A stretch of DNA of 64,000 bases from Rhodoferax lacus (GTDB lineage: Bacteria; Pseudomonadota; Gammaproteobacteria; Burkholderiales; Burkholderiaceae_C), in NCBI RefSeq assembly GCF_003415675.1, contig NZ_QFZK01000015.1, positions 1-64,000 of the forward strand. The letters are read 5' to 3'. The notes under the pieces were generated by a model. The model was given only the letters and a program-made list of their open reading frames with translations, searched no databases and was not told where the DNA came from. Below, piece by piece: positions 30,301-39,680 of the stretch; the stretch's first letter is position 1; each line of letters opens with the position of its first letter. The translations under genes were made by a program, and so were the position numbers.

Positions 30301-30461
30301 GGGTCGCCAAAGGCGATGGCGCTGTCGTCAAACTTGGCCAGCACCTGGCGCACCCGCGCTACCTCGCCTTGCGGTGAGAGGCTGGTGATTTGAAAGGCCT
30401 GGGCGCTGAGGGCGCTGAGTGCCAGAAGGCAGCCGATGATTTTTGTTTTTGTTGTTGTCAT
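24384..30461 (-). CDS. Bacterial alpha-2-macroglobulin family protease trap (YfhM-like)
   Basis: 2025 residues, longer than E. coli YfhM (~1650). Signal peptide at 1-22 without a clear lipobox. Macroglobulin beta-domains fill most of the protein, with bait region and MG core ahead of a thioester domain whose CLEQ motif is intact (Cys1522 in YPFACLEQKTSK). The family traps invading proteases in the periplasm and attaches them through the thioester. Coupled by a one-base overlap to PBP1C, which repairs peptidoglycan, so the pair looks like a damage-response unit. Confidence 0.94.
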   Translation of the reverse strand: MTTTKTKIIGCLLALSALSAQAFQITSLSPQGEVARVRQVLAKFDDSAIAFGDPKAEAPLAISCNDAQASKGSGRWVNDRAWAYEFERDLPPGVRCTLQVKAGLQSAKGVALSGPTSYRFTTGGPFVQTLRPYEGSSIDEEQFFALRLSGEASLSSVQAHTYCTMEGLGERIAVRLLEGSERAALLKAQGWDKEATARPLAYVTLACKRRLTPSAKVQLVFERGVATPGGIANSVEKRFAYQVREPFEASFACERENAQSACLPIRPLTLSFNAPVPRKLLEGIRLVGPKESFKPVFDAGDQGEEAADNVLNSIRFAAVLPEQTQFSIELPKGFADASSRTLRNAANFPLKVATGAMPPLAKFAASPFGIVERFAEPNGVALLPVTLRNVEAALNIKGLNAATLAPKPVADAPKGKVSDFKPGTDAEIIAWFHKVQRYEASSISRSQAAKDSRTPLPKPLEKAGSDWVQTRMVSLLQGQPKVTTLDLPKPVGNDPRPFEVVGIPLDAGFHVVEIASQKLGASLLDERYGNARTMYVRTSALVTNLGVHFKLGRENALAWVTTLDKGAPVAGAAVRVSDCRGREVASATTDAQGVAKLSGISPMAPACNTGPEGGNSEYDGVYSQAYFVSARAPQPASDGKGVVQDLAFTWSDWNKGIESWRFNLPASTAPQPDERAHTILDRSLLRAGETVSMKHLLRTETSQGFGLPDSYPDTLVITHEGSGQQYSQPLAWRKTATGGQSAESSFAIPQAAKLGVYGITLRGASKGGDGRQYSTGQFRVEEFRLPVFEGRVSPSGKEQLVAVKTVPVDVQVNYVSGGPAANLPVRVSALVRTKYLSFPDFEAFSFAPPRGKKDTVSAGDEETEVSDTDSRVVADKLPLTLDKNGAGKTTVADLPLGKQPQDLLLEATYSDPNGEVQTLRSTRTLWPAAVVAGIKTEGWVSSGKQIKFQALALDLAGRAKEGVALEVKATARIVTTTRKRMVGGFYTYDNKTTVKDLGSVCSGKSDSRGLLLCDTTLSEPGEVELVVTAKDSAGNSIQAASSVYVTKQGELWFGGENHDRIDLLPEKKSYQPGETATFQVRMPFRFATALLTVEREGILDTRVVQLNGQDPTVQVKVQEGWGPNVYVSVLALRGRLREVPWYSFFTWGYKAPREWWTSFWYEGREFVAPTALVDLSKPAFRLGVAEIRVGSKAHQLDVSVKADKDSYPVRGKAQVQIQVKLPNGQPAANAEVALAAVDQALLELSPNDSWNLLEAMLQRRSWGVETSTAQMEIIGRRHYGRKAVPAGGGGGHSGARELLETLLLWNPRVQLDANGRANVTVPLNDALTTFKIVAVADSGVGLFGTGSTSIRATQDLQIISGLPPLVREDDQFRAQLTLRNTTKQAMKVLVSPRATLLDLPPQTVDIPADEAREVAWNVTAPAQLALTRNEAILWEIEAKDTVSGARDALKARQRIIPAVPLTVQQATLVQIDGPFSLEVNPPADAIASNGTVRGGLKLALQPKLAEGLPGVRDWFANYPFACLEQKTSKAVGLRDAKLWQGVAAQIPSYLDSDGLASYFPPRDGESNHGSDTLTAYVLAATHEAASINPAFALSDEVRAPMERGLIAFVEGRIQRDFWSPRKDLDVRKLAAIEALSRYGRATGKMLNSITIAPNQWPTHAVIDWLNILKRVADVPEHDKRLLEATQILRSRISYQGTKMVFSSERDDYWWWLMQNGDVNSARLILAVMDDPAWKDDMGRLANGFISRQQGGAWHTTTANLWGGMALEKFSAKFEATPVAGSTKASLGTATAAVDWSKVLRVLPTDASGAANQSTWFGAPAAPGNLRNNSMFLPWGKASGKEVGKDGGKDTLSVTHQGTGKPWLTLQSLAAIELKAPFNAGYQIRKTITPVEQANKGLPAGSFSRGDVLRITLEVNASSDMTWVVITDPVPAGATILGSGLGRDSEIATQGEKAQGAGWAAFEERSFESFRSYYQYLPKGGVKMEYTVRLNNVGSFSLPPSRVEAMYAPEMFGEFPNAKVRVEAVK

Positions 30462-30482
30462 GGCGAAGGAGTAGGGGTCAGG

Positions 30483-33400
30483 CTAACTGGAAGTACGGGA
30501 GGCAAGCATATTGGATGCGTCGGAGTGACATTGCCACTGCTTGACCCACGCCGGAAAGTCCTTGGCTGGCATGGGCCTGGCGATGCCGAAGCCCTGTGCC
30601 ACATCGCAGCCAATGGAGACAAGCAAGTCGCGGTGCGCGGTGGTTTCCACCCCTTCGGCCACGACCTGCCGGCCAAACGCCCGGGCCAGACCGATGATGC
30701 CATTCACGATGGCCAGGTCATTGGCATCAATGAGCATGTCACGCACAAAGCTTTGGTCTATCTTGAGGGTTTCCACGGGCAGATGTTTGAGGTAGGTGAG
30801 CGACGAATACCCGGTGCCAAAGTCATCCAGCGCAAATCTTATGCCCATGTCCTGGCACTTGGCAATGATGGCGCTGACCCGTGACAGATCTTCAAAGGCG
30901 CTGGTCTCCAGCACCTCCAGCTCCAGCAGACCGGGCCACAGGCCAGGGAAGTCTGCCAGCAGACTGCGCAGCCGATCGGGGAAATCCTGCTGCTGCAACT
31001 GCAGCGCACTGATGTTGACGCTGACCGGCAGCGATTGACCCTGCGCATCCCAGAGGCTGACCTGCGCAAGCGCTGAGTGCACGACCCACTCTCCGAGCTT
31101 GATGCTGACCGGATGGTTCTCTATTACCGGCAGGAAGGCGGCCGGGTACAGCAGGCCACGCTCCGGGTGGTGCCAGCGGATCAACGCCTCGGCACCCACC
31201 ACCGTGCCGGTGCGCAGATTCACCTTGGGCTGGTAGAACAGGACAAACTGGCCCAGTGCCAGGCCTTGTTCAATGCGCTCCAGGCTGTTGCGTTGCTGGC
31301 GTATGGCGGCGTCCTGCGTCACGTCGAAAAGGTGGTAGCGGTTCTTGCCTGCCTGCTTGGCTGCGTACATGGCCTGGTCAGCCTGGCGCATCAGCAGGTC
31401 CACCTCGGCGCCGTCCTGCGGGTACAGCGTAACCCCCATGCTGGCCGATACGCGCAGGTCCAACTGGCCCAGGTGAACCGGCTCGCAGGCGGTCTGCAAC
31501 AGCCGCACCAGAATGGGCTCGCAGTCATGCGCATGCTCCAGGTCAGTCAGGATGGCAACAAACTCGTCACCGCCTATGCGCGCCAGCGTGTCGCCCTCGC
31601 GCAGGGCGGACTGCATGTGCTGTGCCAGCGCAATCAGCAACTCGTCACCGGCGGCATGGCCATGGGTATCGTTGACTGCCTTGAAACCGTCCAGATCCAG
31701 AAATACCACGGCCAGGCAGAGCTTGCGGCGCTGGCTTTGAATCAGGGCCTGGTGCAACCGGTCAGCCAGCAGGACCCGGTTGGGCAGGCCGGTCAATGCG
31801 TCGTAATGGGCAATGTGTTCGAGTTGCTGCTGGTGTTCCTTGAACGGCGTGATGTCGCTGAACAGGGCCACATAGTTTTGAATCGCACCCGCTGCGTCAT
31901 GCACACTGCTGATGGTGAGCATTTCGGCATACACATCGCCACTCTTGCGGCGGTTCCAGACTTCGCCATACCAATGGCCTTTTTCGTGCAGGCTGCTCCA
32001 CAGCTGGGCATAAAACTCGGGTGGCTGGCGGCCCGAGTTGAGCATGCGCGGGTTCTGGCCCAGTGCTTCCTCATGGCTGAAGCCTGTAATGAGGCAGAAG
32101 GTCTCGTTCACATCCACGATGGTGCCTGCCGCGTCGGTGATCAGAATCCCCTCCTTGGCCGAGGTAAACACGCTGGCCGCCAGCGTGAGCCTGGCCTCCA
32201 GACGCTTGCGTTCGGTGACGTCCTTGATAAAGCCGTGCCAGAGTGTGCTGCCATCGTCCAGCCGCATAGGGTTGGCCAGCCCGGACAGCCAGCGTATGGC
32301 GCCCGAGCGGTCGTTGATGCGGAACTCATGCTGCCAGGTGGACAGTGAACGCGTCGACTCCTGCGACGAGGCTGTGAGTGCGGCGCTGTCATCGGCATAG
32401 ACGCGCTCAAAAATGGGGGTGCCATCGCGCATGAAGTTGGCGGGTGCCACACCAAACATTTCCTCCAGACCCTGGCTGGCATAGGGAAATGCCGAGCTTC
32501 CATCCGCACGCTCAAGGTACTGGTAGATGACCCCGGGCACGTGCTGTGACAGGCGGTCCAGCAAGTCGTGGCTGGCCTGCATGTGGGCCTGCATCTGCAG
32601 CAGTGCCTGCTCGGCCCGCGTGCGGATGTGCAGCGCATGGTGGTAGTAGCGCATGAATACAAATGCAGCCAGCGCTACCAGCAGCATGGCTGCCAGGCTG
32701 TAGCGTGCGCCGTCTTTCCATTTGTCCAGGGCCAGGTCGCCTGAGGCAATCTGCACCACCCTCAGGGGGTGGTTCCTGAGTTGCTGCACTACCATGAAGC
32801 TGCCGTCCACCTCCTGCACGCTGGAGCCATAGCCACCGATTTTTTCGCTCAGTTGCTTGATCAGTTGCGCATTGCGTCCCAGTCGGCAGGACGTGCCTGG
32901 CTCACCCAGGTCCAGCAGGATGTCGCCGCCTGGGCCCACCAGACAGCCAGTGCTGGCCTGGGCGACCAGGTTCTGGGACGACACCGTCTGGAAGTAGTCG
33001 TCAGCGAGGGTGGCGTACACCGTACCCAGCACACGGCCATCGGGGGCGCGCGACATGCGGTAGAAAGCGAAGTCGTCGCCGTCCCTGCCATAGCCGGTCA
33101 GGCGGCCTTGGCTGGTTTGCTGTTGTACCCACAGGGGCAGGGTGTCAGCAGCCAGCGGAGTCAGGCTGGCACGTTCAACCAGGTGGCTGTCCGAGCGGTA
33201 GAAGCGCAAATCACTCAAGGAGGGCGAGCGCAACATGCGCCTGCGCAAATCCAGCGCGACGGCGGGCCTGCCCTGGTTGTATTCCAGCCGGTAGGCCACG
33301 CCATTCAGGGTTTGCTCGGCCGATTCAAACGCGGTTTCAAACACCGAGCTCAGCGACAGGCTTTGCAACTGCAATTCACTGCGCACAGCGTGCTGGGCGC

Positions 33401-33539
33401 TGTGCCAGCTGTCGATTTCCTTCCAGGCCAGTGCGCCAATGGTGGTGATTGCCAGGCCCAGCACGAACACCATCACACTGCGCGCGGGTGTTGCTGAAGG
33501 GCGCAGGTCTGCGTGGACTGCCAGGTGGGTATGGCTCAT
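30483..33539 (-). CDS. Membrane PAS-GGDEF-EAL cyclic-di-GMP protein
   Basis: 1018 residues. TM helix at about 22-42, periplasmic sensor to about 275, second TM at about 278-298 (LAAMLLVALAAFVFM), two PAS domains at roughly 325-570, GGDEF at about 575-745 with an intact RIGGDEF, then EAL at about 755-1010 with intact AEALIRWHHP and DDFGTGYSSL. Both synthesis and degradation of c-di-GMP look possible. The start codon overlaps the stop of an upstream TRAP-type binding protein (ATGA), suggesting that the binding protein presents a ligand to the periplasmic sensor domain. Confidence 0.93.
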   Translation of the reverse strand: MSHTHLAVHADLRPSATPARSVMVFVLGLAITTIGALAWKEIDSWHSAQHAVRSELQLQSLSLSSVFETAFESAEQTLNGVAYRLEYNQGRPAVALDLRRRMLRSPSLSDLRFYRSDSHLVERASLTPLAADTLPLWVQQQTSQGRLTGYGRDGDDFAFYRMSRAPDGRVLGTVYATLADDYFQTVSSQNLVAQASTGCLVGPGGDILLDLGEPGTSCRLGRNAQLIKQLSEKIGGYGSSVQEVDGSFMVVQQLRNHPLRVVQIASGDLALDKWKDGARYSLAAMLLVALAAFVFMRYYHHALHIRTRAEQALLQMQAHMQASHDLLDRLSQHVPGVIYQYLERADGSSAFPYASQGLEEMFGVAPANFMRDGTPIFERVYADDSAALTASSQESTRSLSTWQHEFRINDRSGAIRWLSGLANPMRLDDGSTLWHGFIKDVTERKRLEARLTLAASVFTSAKEGILITDAAGTIVDVNETFCLITGFSHEEALGQNPRMLNSGRQPPEFYAQLWSSLHEKGHWYGEVWNRRKSGDVYAEMLTISSVHDAAGAIQNYVALFSDITPFKEHQQQLEHIAHYDALTGLPNRVLLADRLHQALIQSQRRKLCLAVVFLDLDGFKAVNDTHGHAAGDELLIALAQHMQSALREGDTLARIGGDEFVAILTDLEHAHDCEPILVRLLQTACEPVHLGQLDLRVSASMGVTLYPQDGAEVDLLMRQADQAMYAAKQAGKNRYHLFDVTQDAAIRQQRNSLERIEQGLALGQFVLFYQPKVNLRTGTVVGAEALIRWHHPERGLLYPAAFLPVIENHPVSIKLGEWVVHSALAQVSLWDAQGQSLPVSVNISALQLQQQDFPDRLRSLLADFPGLWPGLLELEVLETSAFEDLSRVSAIIAKCQDMGIRFALDDFGTGYSSLTYLKHLPVETLKIDQSFVRDMLIDANDLAIVNGIIGLARAFGRQVVAEGVETTAHRDLLVSIGCDVAQGFGIARPMPAKDFPAWVKQWQCHSDASNMLASRTSS

Positions 33540-34597
33540 GGAGCCCGTCCAAATTGCCGCTCGGCCTCAGCCAGCAAGGTGTCCGGAATGCCCAAAGACC
33601 TGGCCAGGGCCGCTTGCCCTTTCATGAGTTCCTGGCGCCAGGCTTGCAGGGCTTGCGGGCTCAGATCCATCACGCGCACACCATGGGCTTGCAGGGTGCG
33701 CCTGGCTTCCTGCTGGGCGCTGCTGGACTGGGCACGGGCATCGTCCACCACCGACTCCCAACTCTGCTGCACCGCCAGGCGCAGGTCCGGGCTGAGCCGC
33801 TCCCAGCAGCTGCGCGACACCACCGGGATGTACTGCGCAAAGTAGGACATGTTTTCCGTGGCATGTTGCACGCCCATGTCCCACAGCCTGGCGCTGGCAA
33901 CGGTTTCATGGGTGGTCAGCAGGCCATCTATGCGGCCCTGCTGCAACACATTGGGCAGGTCGGGCCAGGGCACAACCGTCGGTACGGCGCCTACGGCAGA
34001 GACCTGGGCGGCAATCGCCGCACCGCCTGCGATGCGGGTGCGCATGCCTGCCATGTCCTGGTAGCCAGCAATGGCCTTGCCGGTGGTGAACACATGGGCA
34101 AAGCCGAGGTCGATCCAGCGGCCCGGCACCACCACGTTGATCGATTCAGCCAGATGCTGCGAGATCAGTTGGCCAGCCCGGCCATCGCGAAAGCGGTGGT
34201 GTTCGGCCGCACTGCGCCCCATCAGCACGGGCAGCATGAGGGCGCTGACATACGGGTCATAGCGGTCCAATTGCCAGTTGCCGGGCACTGCCATGTCCAC
34301 CTTGCCGTCGCTGAGTGCCCGGATCACATCCTGGTCACGAAACAGCTGTGCGCTGTGGTGAAACTCCACCGCCAGCTTGCCCCGGGTTTTGCCGGCCAGT
34401 GTGTCGGCAAAACGCTGCACCACCAGGGTCTGGAAGTGGGTGGGCGTGTTTTCAGTGGATATGCGAAAGACCAGAGGCTGCGCCGCCACCGGATGCGCGT
34501 CGCCCAGGCACAGCAGACTGGCCACGCCAAACAGCCATGCCCGCCGCCCAAGCCGCGGGGTTGTGATGGTGTGGGCTGTTGCGCCTGTGCGGGTCAT
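33536..34597 (-). CDS. Orphan TRAP-type (DctP) periplasmic binding protein
   Basis: 353 residues from ATG 34597; an ATG at 34642 would add 15 atypical residues. An N-terminal twin-Arg-containing signal (LGRRAWLFGVASLLC) leads to the DctP fold: FRISTENTPTHFQTLVVQRFADTL at the mature start and the ligand-gating Arg region MRTRIAGG. No TRAP membrane subunits (DctQ/DctM) are adjacent. Instead it is translationally coupled to a GGDEF-EAL receptor. A sensory rather than transport role is inferred. Ligand unknown; organic acids are usual for the family. Confidence 0.85.
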   Translation of the reverse strand: MTRTGATAHTITTPRLGRRAWLFGVASLLCLGDAHPVAAQPLVFRISTENTPTHFQTLVVQRFADTLAGKTRGKLAVEFHHSAQLFRDQDVIRALSDGKVDMAVPGNWQLDRYDPYVSALMLPVLMGRSAAEHHRFRDGRAGQLISQHLAESINVVVPGRWIDLGFAHVFTTGKAIAGYQDMAGMRTRIAGGAAIAAQVSAVGAVPTVVPWPDLPNVLQQGRIDGLLTTHETVASARLWDMGVQHATENMSYFAQYIPVVSRSCWERLSPDLRLAVQQSWESVVDDARAQSSSAQQEARRTLQAHGVRVMDLSPQALQAWRQELMKGQAALARSLGIPDTLLAEAERQFGRAP

Positions 34598-34817
34598 GGA
34601 TGCCTGGTTGAAACCTTTTGGGTGCCCACATCCATGATGCAAGCCCGCCGACTATGGCCCATCGCGGCCGTCCGTCCATTGACTGCCATCAACCTGCAGT
34701 GCCATGACCGGGTCGATTCGCAGCAGCACAAACGGACTGCGCTGCCAAATGCATGTTTGAGTGTTCACTAAAGACGCCAAAAGCGTTAGAACCCGTCAGG
34801 CACTACAGGGAGGAGTC

Positions 34818-36404
34818 ATGGTTTCATTCTTCGACGGGCTGGGCATTCGCAAGCGTTTTGTCATTTTGCTGGGCATCTTTGTGGCCGGTTTTGCCACCTT
34901 CGGGCTCTGGTCCTTCAAGACCTTGAACGAGCTCCAGGTCAACGGTCCGCTGTTCCAGCGCATCGTCAAAAACAAGGATCTGGTGGCCGACATCCTGCCG
35001 CCGCCGGCCTACATCATCGAGTCGTATGTGACGGTTCTGCAGATCGGCAACGCCACCGACCCCCAAAGCCGCGAGGCCCTCACCCAGACCCTGCTGCGCC
35101 TGCGCCAGGAGTACAACGCCGCGCATGCCAAATGGCAGGCCAGCAACATTGGCGCCGCACTGGAAGACAAACTGCTCAGGCAGGCGGATGCGCCGGCACA
35201 AAGGTTTTACACGCTGGTGTTTGAGGTGCTGATCCCGGCCCTGCAAAAGCAGGACCGCACCGCGGCGGCCCGGGCGCTGCAGGATGCAGAAAAAGCCTAT
35301 GACCAACACCGCCTGGCCATAGACGGAGCGGTGGCCCTGGCCAATGGGCAGATTGAGCAGGACCAAGGCGATGCCGAACACCGCATCCAGGTGGCCAGCG
35401 CCCTGTTGGCGGCCATTTTGCTGGGTTCTATGGCAGCCAGTCTGGGGGTGGCGTTGGTGGTCGTGGGCAGCATCGTGCGGCCCTTGCACCAGGCGGTGCA
35501 TGCTGCGCAAACCTTTGCCTCGGGGGACCTGACCGCGCACATTCATATACGGGGCGAGCATGAGTTGGCCCAACTGCTGAGGGCCCTGCGCGACTTGCAG
35601 TCCCGCCTGTCCGAACTGGTGGCCCAGGTGCGCACGGGCTCGGAGCGCGTGGACGCGGCTGCCGGTGAAATTGCCCATGGCAATGGCGACCTGAGCCTGC
35701 GCAACGAAAACCAGGCCAGCGCCCTGCAGACCACGGCCGCTTCCATGGAGCAACTCAGCACACGGGTGCGGCAGAACGCCGACAACGCGCAGGCCGCCAA
35801 TTTGCTGGCCACACAAGCCTCCACCGTGGCGGTGCAGGGAGGGGGTGTGGTTAACCAGGTGGTGCAGACCATGAAAGATATCCAGCAGCAGTCGCAAAAA
35901 ATTGCCGAGATCATCGGGGTGATTGACGGTATTGCCTTTCAAACCAATATCCTGGCCCTGAATGCCGCCGTGGAAGCGGCCCGTGCGGGCGAGCAGGGCA
36001 AGGGCTTTGCCGTGGTGGCCAGCGAGGTGCGGGCGCTGGCAGGCCGCAGTGCGGCTGCGGCACGGGAAATCAAGACCCTCATCACCGCCAGCGTGGACCG
36101 CGTGCAGCGCGGCACCGTTCTGGTGGATCAGGCTGGCTCCACCATGCAGGAGGTGGTGCACTCGGTCCAGCAGGTGTCGGCCATCGTGAAAGACATCACG
36201 CTGGCCAGCGGGGAGCAGTCCAGCGGTGTCCAGCAGGTGGGCCAGGCCGTGGCTGAAATGGACCAGGCCACGCACCAGAACGCCGTCCTGGTGGATGAAA
36301 TGGCTGCTGCTGCCCAGAGCCTCTCTCGCCAGGCACAAGAGTTGGTGGCCTCGGTGGCGGTGTTCCGCTTGCCCGCAACCCTGTCTCTGGAGCAGGGCGC
36401 TTGA
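34818..36404 (+). CDS. Methyl-accepting chemotaxis protein
   Basis: 528 residues from ATG 34818 with GGAGG 5 bases upstream. TM1 at about 13-33, a ~155-residue four-helix-type periplasmic domain, TM2 at about 195-220, HAMP, then the signalling domain with the conserved hairpin [20 protein letters not shown]. No C-terminal CheR-tethering pentapeptide is evident; the end reads LSLEQGA. Divergent from the binding-protein/GGDEF-EAL unit, so it could share its ligand theme. Confidence 0.94.
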   Translation: MVSFFDGLGIRKRFVILLGIFVAGFATFGLWSFKTLNELQVNGPLFQRIVKNKDLVADILPPPAYIIESYVTVLQIGNATDPQSREALTQTLLRLRQEYNAAHAKWQASNIGAALEDKLLRQADAPAQRFYTLVFEVLIPALQKQDRTAAARALQDAEKAYDQHRLAIDGAVALANGQIEQDQGDAEHRIQVASALLAAILLGSMAASLGVALVVVGSIVRPLHQAVHAAQTFASGDLTAHIHIRGEHELAQLLRALRDLQSRLSELVAQVRTGSERVDAAAGEIAHGNGDLSLRNENQASALQTTAASMEQLSTRVRQNADNAQAANLLATQASTVAVQGGGVVNQVVQTMKDIQQQSQKIAEIIGVIDGIAFQTNILALNAAVEAARAGEQGKGFAVVASEVRALAGRSAAAAREIKTLITASVDRVQRGTVLVDQAGSTMQEVVHSVQQVSAIVKDITLASGEQSSGVQQVGQAVAEMDQATHQNAVLVDEMAAAAQSLSRQAQELVASVAVFRLPATLSLEQGA

Positions 36405-36411
36405 GTGGAGG

Positions 36412-37833
36412 CTAAGCCAGCCGCGCGGTGTGGCGCGCAATCTGCAAGCGCACCTGTGCGGGGGCCGTGCCACCCAGAATATTGCGGGCATTGAGCGAGC
36501 CGCGCAGGCTCAAGACCTCAAACACATCGGCCTCGATCTGGGGGTTGAAGGCCTGCAGTTCGGCCAGCGACAGCTCGGACAGGTCAACACCCTTGGCAAT
36601 CGCCGTCTTCACCGCATGGGCCACCACCTCGTGGGCGTCGCGGAAGGCCAGGCCTTTTTTGACCATGTAGTCGGCCAGATCGGTGGCCGTGGCGTAGCCG
36701 CGGCGTGCCGCGCGCTCCATCGCCTCTGGCTTGACGGTGATGCCGCCCACCATCTCGGCAAAGATGCGCAGCGTGTCTTTGAGCGTGTCCACGGTGTCGA
36801 ACAGCGGCTCTTTGTCTTCCTGGTTGTCCTTGTTGTAGGCCAGGGGCTGGCCCTTCATCAGGGTGATCAGCCCCATCAAATGGCCTACCACGCGGCCCGT
36901 CTTGCCGCGTGCCAGCTCTGGTACGTCGGGGTTTTTCTTCTGCGGCATGATGGAGCTGCCAGTGCAAAAACGGTCGGCAATGTCGATGAAGCCAAAGCTC
37001 TGGCTCATCCACAAAATCAGCTCTTCCGACAGGCGGCTGATGTGCACCATGGCCAGGGACGCGGCGGCGGTGAATTCAATGGCGAAGTCGCGGTCACTCA
37101 CAGCGTCCAGGCTGTTCTGGCACACACCTTCCATACCCAGTGTTTGGGCAACCCGTTCGCGGTCCAGCGGGTAGCTCGTTCCCGCCAGGGCGGCAGCGCC
37201 CAGTGGCAGGCGATTGACGCGCCGGCGCACGTCCTGCATGCGCTCGGCATCGCGGCTGAACATTTCCACATAGGCCAGCATGTGGTGGCCAAAGCTCACG
37301 GGTTGGGCCACCTGCAGGTGGGTGAAACCTGGCAGGATCACGTCCACGTTTTTGTCGGCCAGGGCCAGCAAGGCCTTTTGCAGGTCGGTCAGCAGGCCGC
37401 CAATCAGGTCAATCTCGCCTCGCAACCACAGGCGCACATCAGTGGCCACCTGGTCGTTGCGGCTGCGCCCGGTGTGCAGGCGCTTGCCGGCATCGCCCAC
37501 GAGTTGCGTGAGGCGCGCCTCGATGTTCAGGTGCACGTCCTCCAGATCCAGCTTCCATTCAAAGTGGCCTGCTTCGATTTCGCTGCGGATGGTGGCCATG
37601 CCGCTTTGGATAGACGCGTGGTCGGCGGCGTTGATGATGCCCTGGTGGCAAAGCATGTCGGCATGCGCCAGGCTGCCGGTGATGTCGGCCAGCCACAGGC
37701 GCTTGTCGAAGAACACGCTGGAGGTGTAACGCTTGACCAGATCACTCATGGGTTCGGAAAACAGCGCGGACCAGGCTTGGGATTTGTTGTCGAGTTGGTT
37801 GTCAGACGGGGCAGAGGTGGGCTTGGAGGACAT
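36412..37833 (-). CDS. argH: Argininosuccinate lyase
   Basis: 473 residues from ATG 37833. It splits argininosuccinate to arginine and fumarate, the last step of arginine synthesis. The superfamily signature [15 protein letters not shown] with its catalytic Ser is intact, as is [13 protein letters not shown]. An upstream in-frame ATG at 37902 would overlap the divergent algZ gene. It is followed head-to-head by an algZ/algR-type pair, the same arrangement as in Pseudomonas. Confidence 0.96.
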   Translation of the reverse strand: MSSKPTSAPSDNQLDNKSQAWSALFSEPMSDLVKRYTSSVFFDKRLWLADITGSLAHADMLCHQGIINAADHASIQSGMATIRSEIEAGHFEWKLDLEDVHLNIEARLTQLVGDAGKRLHTGRSRNDQVATDVRLWLRGEIDLIGGLLTDLQKALLALADKNVDVILPGFTHLQVAQPVSFGHHMLAYVEMFSRDAERMQDVRRRVNRLPLGAAALAGTSYPLDRERVAQTLGMEGVCQNSLDAVSDRDFAIEFTAAASLAMVHISRLSEELILWMSQSFGFIDIADRFCTGSSIMPQKKNPDVPELARGKTGRVVGHLMGLITLMKGQPLAYNKDNQEDKEPLFDTVDTLKDTLRIFAEMVGGITVKPEAMERAARRGYATATDLADYMVKKGLAFRDAHEVVAHAVKTAIAKGVDLSELSLAELQAFNPQIEADVFEVLSLRGSLNARNILGGTAPAQVRLQIARHTARLA

Positions 37834-37887
37834 GGGCAGGGCAAGAATGGGACCAGCGCCACAAAAGGCGTCAGAATCCGGTGAAAC

Positions 37888-38925
37888 ATGGAAGAGACCC
37901 AAATATTATCGACGTTCCAGGAGACGGCCCCTCCTGCCGCACCGGTGCCGCCGGCCACCGCCCTGGTTTTTGATGCCTGCCAGTTCGGTGTGGTGCTGCG
38001 CGCCGTGCTGTTTGTGGAGGTGTCCATTGCGGCTGCGGTGATGTTTGACAGCCACGCTGTGCTCGACTGGCTGGGCCGCCTGTCCATGGCCACGGGTGCG
38101 GCATTGCCTGCCGTGCTGGTGTGGTTGATGCTGGCCTGCCTGGGCAAGCGCTGGCTGGCGCGCCTGCAGCCCGGTTGGCAATACCTGCTGGCCGTCATCC
38201 TGGGTGCGCTGGCCGCACTCTATGGTTGTGGTTTGCTGGCCATGACGGGGCTGGTACCCAAGCCGCCCTGGCTTGCCAGCGCCTTCAGTGGCATGGTGCT
38301 ATCTTCGGCACTGGTTGGCGGCCTGGTATTGCGGGCCAAGGGCCGCACGCCGGCCCAGACGGCTGCGCGCCTGAATGACCTGCAAAGCCGCATACGGCCG
38401 CACTTTCTGTTCAACACCCTCAACAGTGCCATTGCCCTGGTGCGGGCCGAGCCGGCCAAGGCGGAAAGCTTGCTGGAAGACCTGAGCGACCTGTTTCGCC
38501 ATGCCCTGGTAGACCACGGGGAGTCGGTCACCCTGGCCGAAGAAATCACCCTGGCGCGCCGTTACCTGGCCATTGAGCAGATTCGCTTTGGCGAACGCCT
38601 GCACGTGGAATGGCATCTGGACCCCTCTGCCGACGGTGCTCGCCTGCCACCCCTCTTGCTGCAGCCGCTGGTGGAAAACGCGGTGCGCCACGGCGTGGAG
38701 CCCAGCCCCAGCGGGGCCGAGTTGGTCATCTCCACGCGGCGGCGTGGCGGGGTGGTGGTCATCAAGGTCAGCAACACGGTGCCTGCTGGCCCCGGCCCGG
38801 CCGGGATGGGCGAGGCCTTGCGCAATGTGCGGGAGCGCCTGTCGTTGTTGCACGACGTGCAGGGCCAGTTCAGCTGCGGAACCCACGGTGGCGTTTTTCA
38901 GGTGCGCATGGAGGTGCCGGTATGA
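37888..38925 (+). CDS. LytS/AlgZ-type sensor histidine kinase
   Basis: 345 residues. Four predicted TM helices in the first ~150 residues, no large extracytoplasmic domain, then the His_kinase domain with the phospho-acceptor His in [13 protein letters not shown] and the N-box [17 protein letters not shown]. Overlaps the next gene by 4 bases (ATGA). The position next to argH with a LytTR regulator and the hem genes downstream mirrors Pseudomonas algZ (fimS)/algR, so an AlgZ-like role in surface behaviour is possible but not shown. Confidence 0.9.
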   Translation: MEETQILSTFQETAPPAAPVPPATALVFDACQFGVVLRAVLFVEVSIAAAVMFDSHAVLDWLGRLSMATGAALPAVLVWLMLACLGKRWLARLQPGWQYLLAVILGALAALYGCGLLAMTGLVPKPPWLASAFSGMVLSSALVGGLVLRAKGRTPAQTAARLNDLQSRIRPHFLFNTLNSAIALVRAEPAKAESLLEDLSDLFRHALVDHGESVTLAEEITLARRYLAIEQIRFGERLHVEWHLDPSADGARLPPLLLQPLVENAVRHGVEPSPSGAELVISTRRRGGVVVIKVSNTVPAGPGPAGMGEALRNVRERLSLLHDVQGQFSCGTHGGVFQVRMEVPV

Positions 38926-39680
38926 GCGCTGTCTTGCGGGTGCTGGTGGTGGACGACGAGGAACTGGCGCGCACACGCCTGACCACGCTGTTGGCGGATG
39001 GTGTGGCACCCCGCGCGCAAGCCGTTGCGCTGGCCGCGAATGCCGTTGAGGCCATGCATGCTTTGCAGCACCAACACTTTGACGTGGTGCTGTTGGACAT
39101 CCACATGCCCGGCATCGACGGCTTGGCGCTGGCGCAGACCATGCAATCGCTCAGCGACGCGCCGGCCGTGATTTTTGTGACGGCGCACGCCGAGCACGCG
39201 CTGCAAGCCTTTGAGCTGGACGCCACCGACTACCTGACCAAACCGGTGCGGCTGGACCGTCTGCAAGCTGCATTGCTGAAGGCCCAGCGCTATGTGCAGG
39301 CACGCAGCGCCCAGGCCACGGTGGAGGCGGTACAGCCCGAAGAAGTGCTTCTGATACAGGACCGCAACCGCACTGAACGCCTGCCGCTGGACGAGGTGGT
39401 GTACTTCAAGGCCGAGCTCAAATACATCACCGTGCGCACTGCCTTGCGCAGCTTTATTCTGGACACCTCGCTCAACGAGCTGGAAGAAAAATACGGCGCG
39501 CGCTTCATGCGCATCCACCGCAACGCCCTGATTGCAAGGCACGCGGCGCGCGCCCTGCAAAAGCACCATGACCCGGAAGAAGGCGAGGGCTGGGCCCTGC
39601 GCCTCGATGGGGTGAGCGAGCTGCTGTTTGTGTCGCGCCGGCAACTGGCGGCGGTGCGGGAGATGCTGGGGCGGGGATAG
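38922..39680 (+). CDS. LytTR-family response regulator (AlgR-like)
   Basis: 252 residues. The receiver domain has the acidic pair in VVDDEELARTRL, the phospho-acceptor Asp in VVLLDIHMPGIDG, and the conserved Lys in YLTKPVRLDRL. The C-terminal LytTR DNA-binding domain runs from about 150 (VYFKAELKYITVRT, FMRIHRNALI). It is translationally coupled to the kinase gene and is therefore its cognate regulator. AlgR-like by architecture and gene order. Confidence 0.92.
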   Translation: MSAVLRVLVVDDEELARTRLTTLLADGVAPRAQAVALAANAVEAMHALQHQHFDVVLLDIHMPGIDGLALAQTMQSLSDAPAVIFVTAHAEHALQAFELDATDYLTKPVRLDRLQAALLKAQRYVQARSAQATVEAVQPEEVLLIQDRNRTERLPLDEVVYFKAELKYITVRTALRSFILDTSLNELEEKYGARFMRIHRNALIARHAARALQKHHDPEEGEGWALRLDGVSELLFVSRRQLAAVREMLGRG

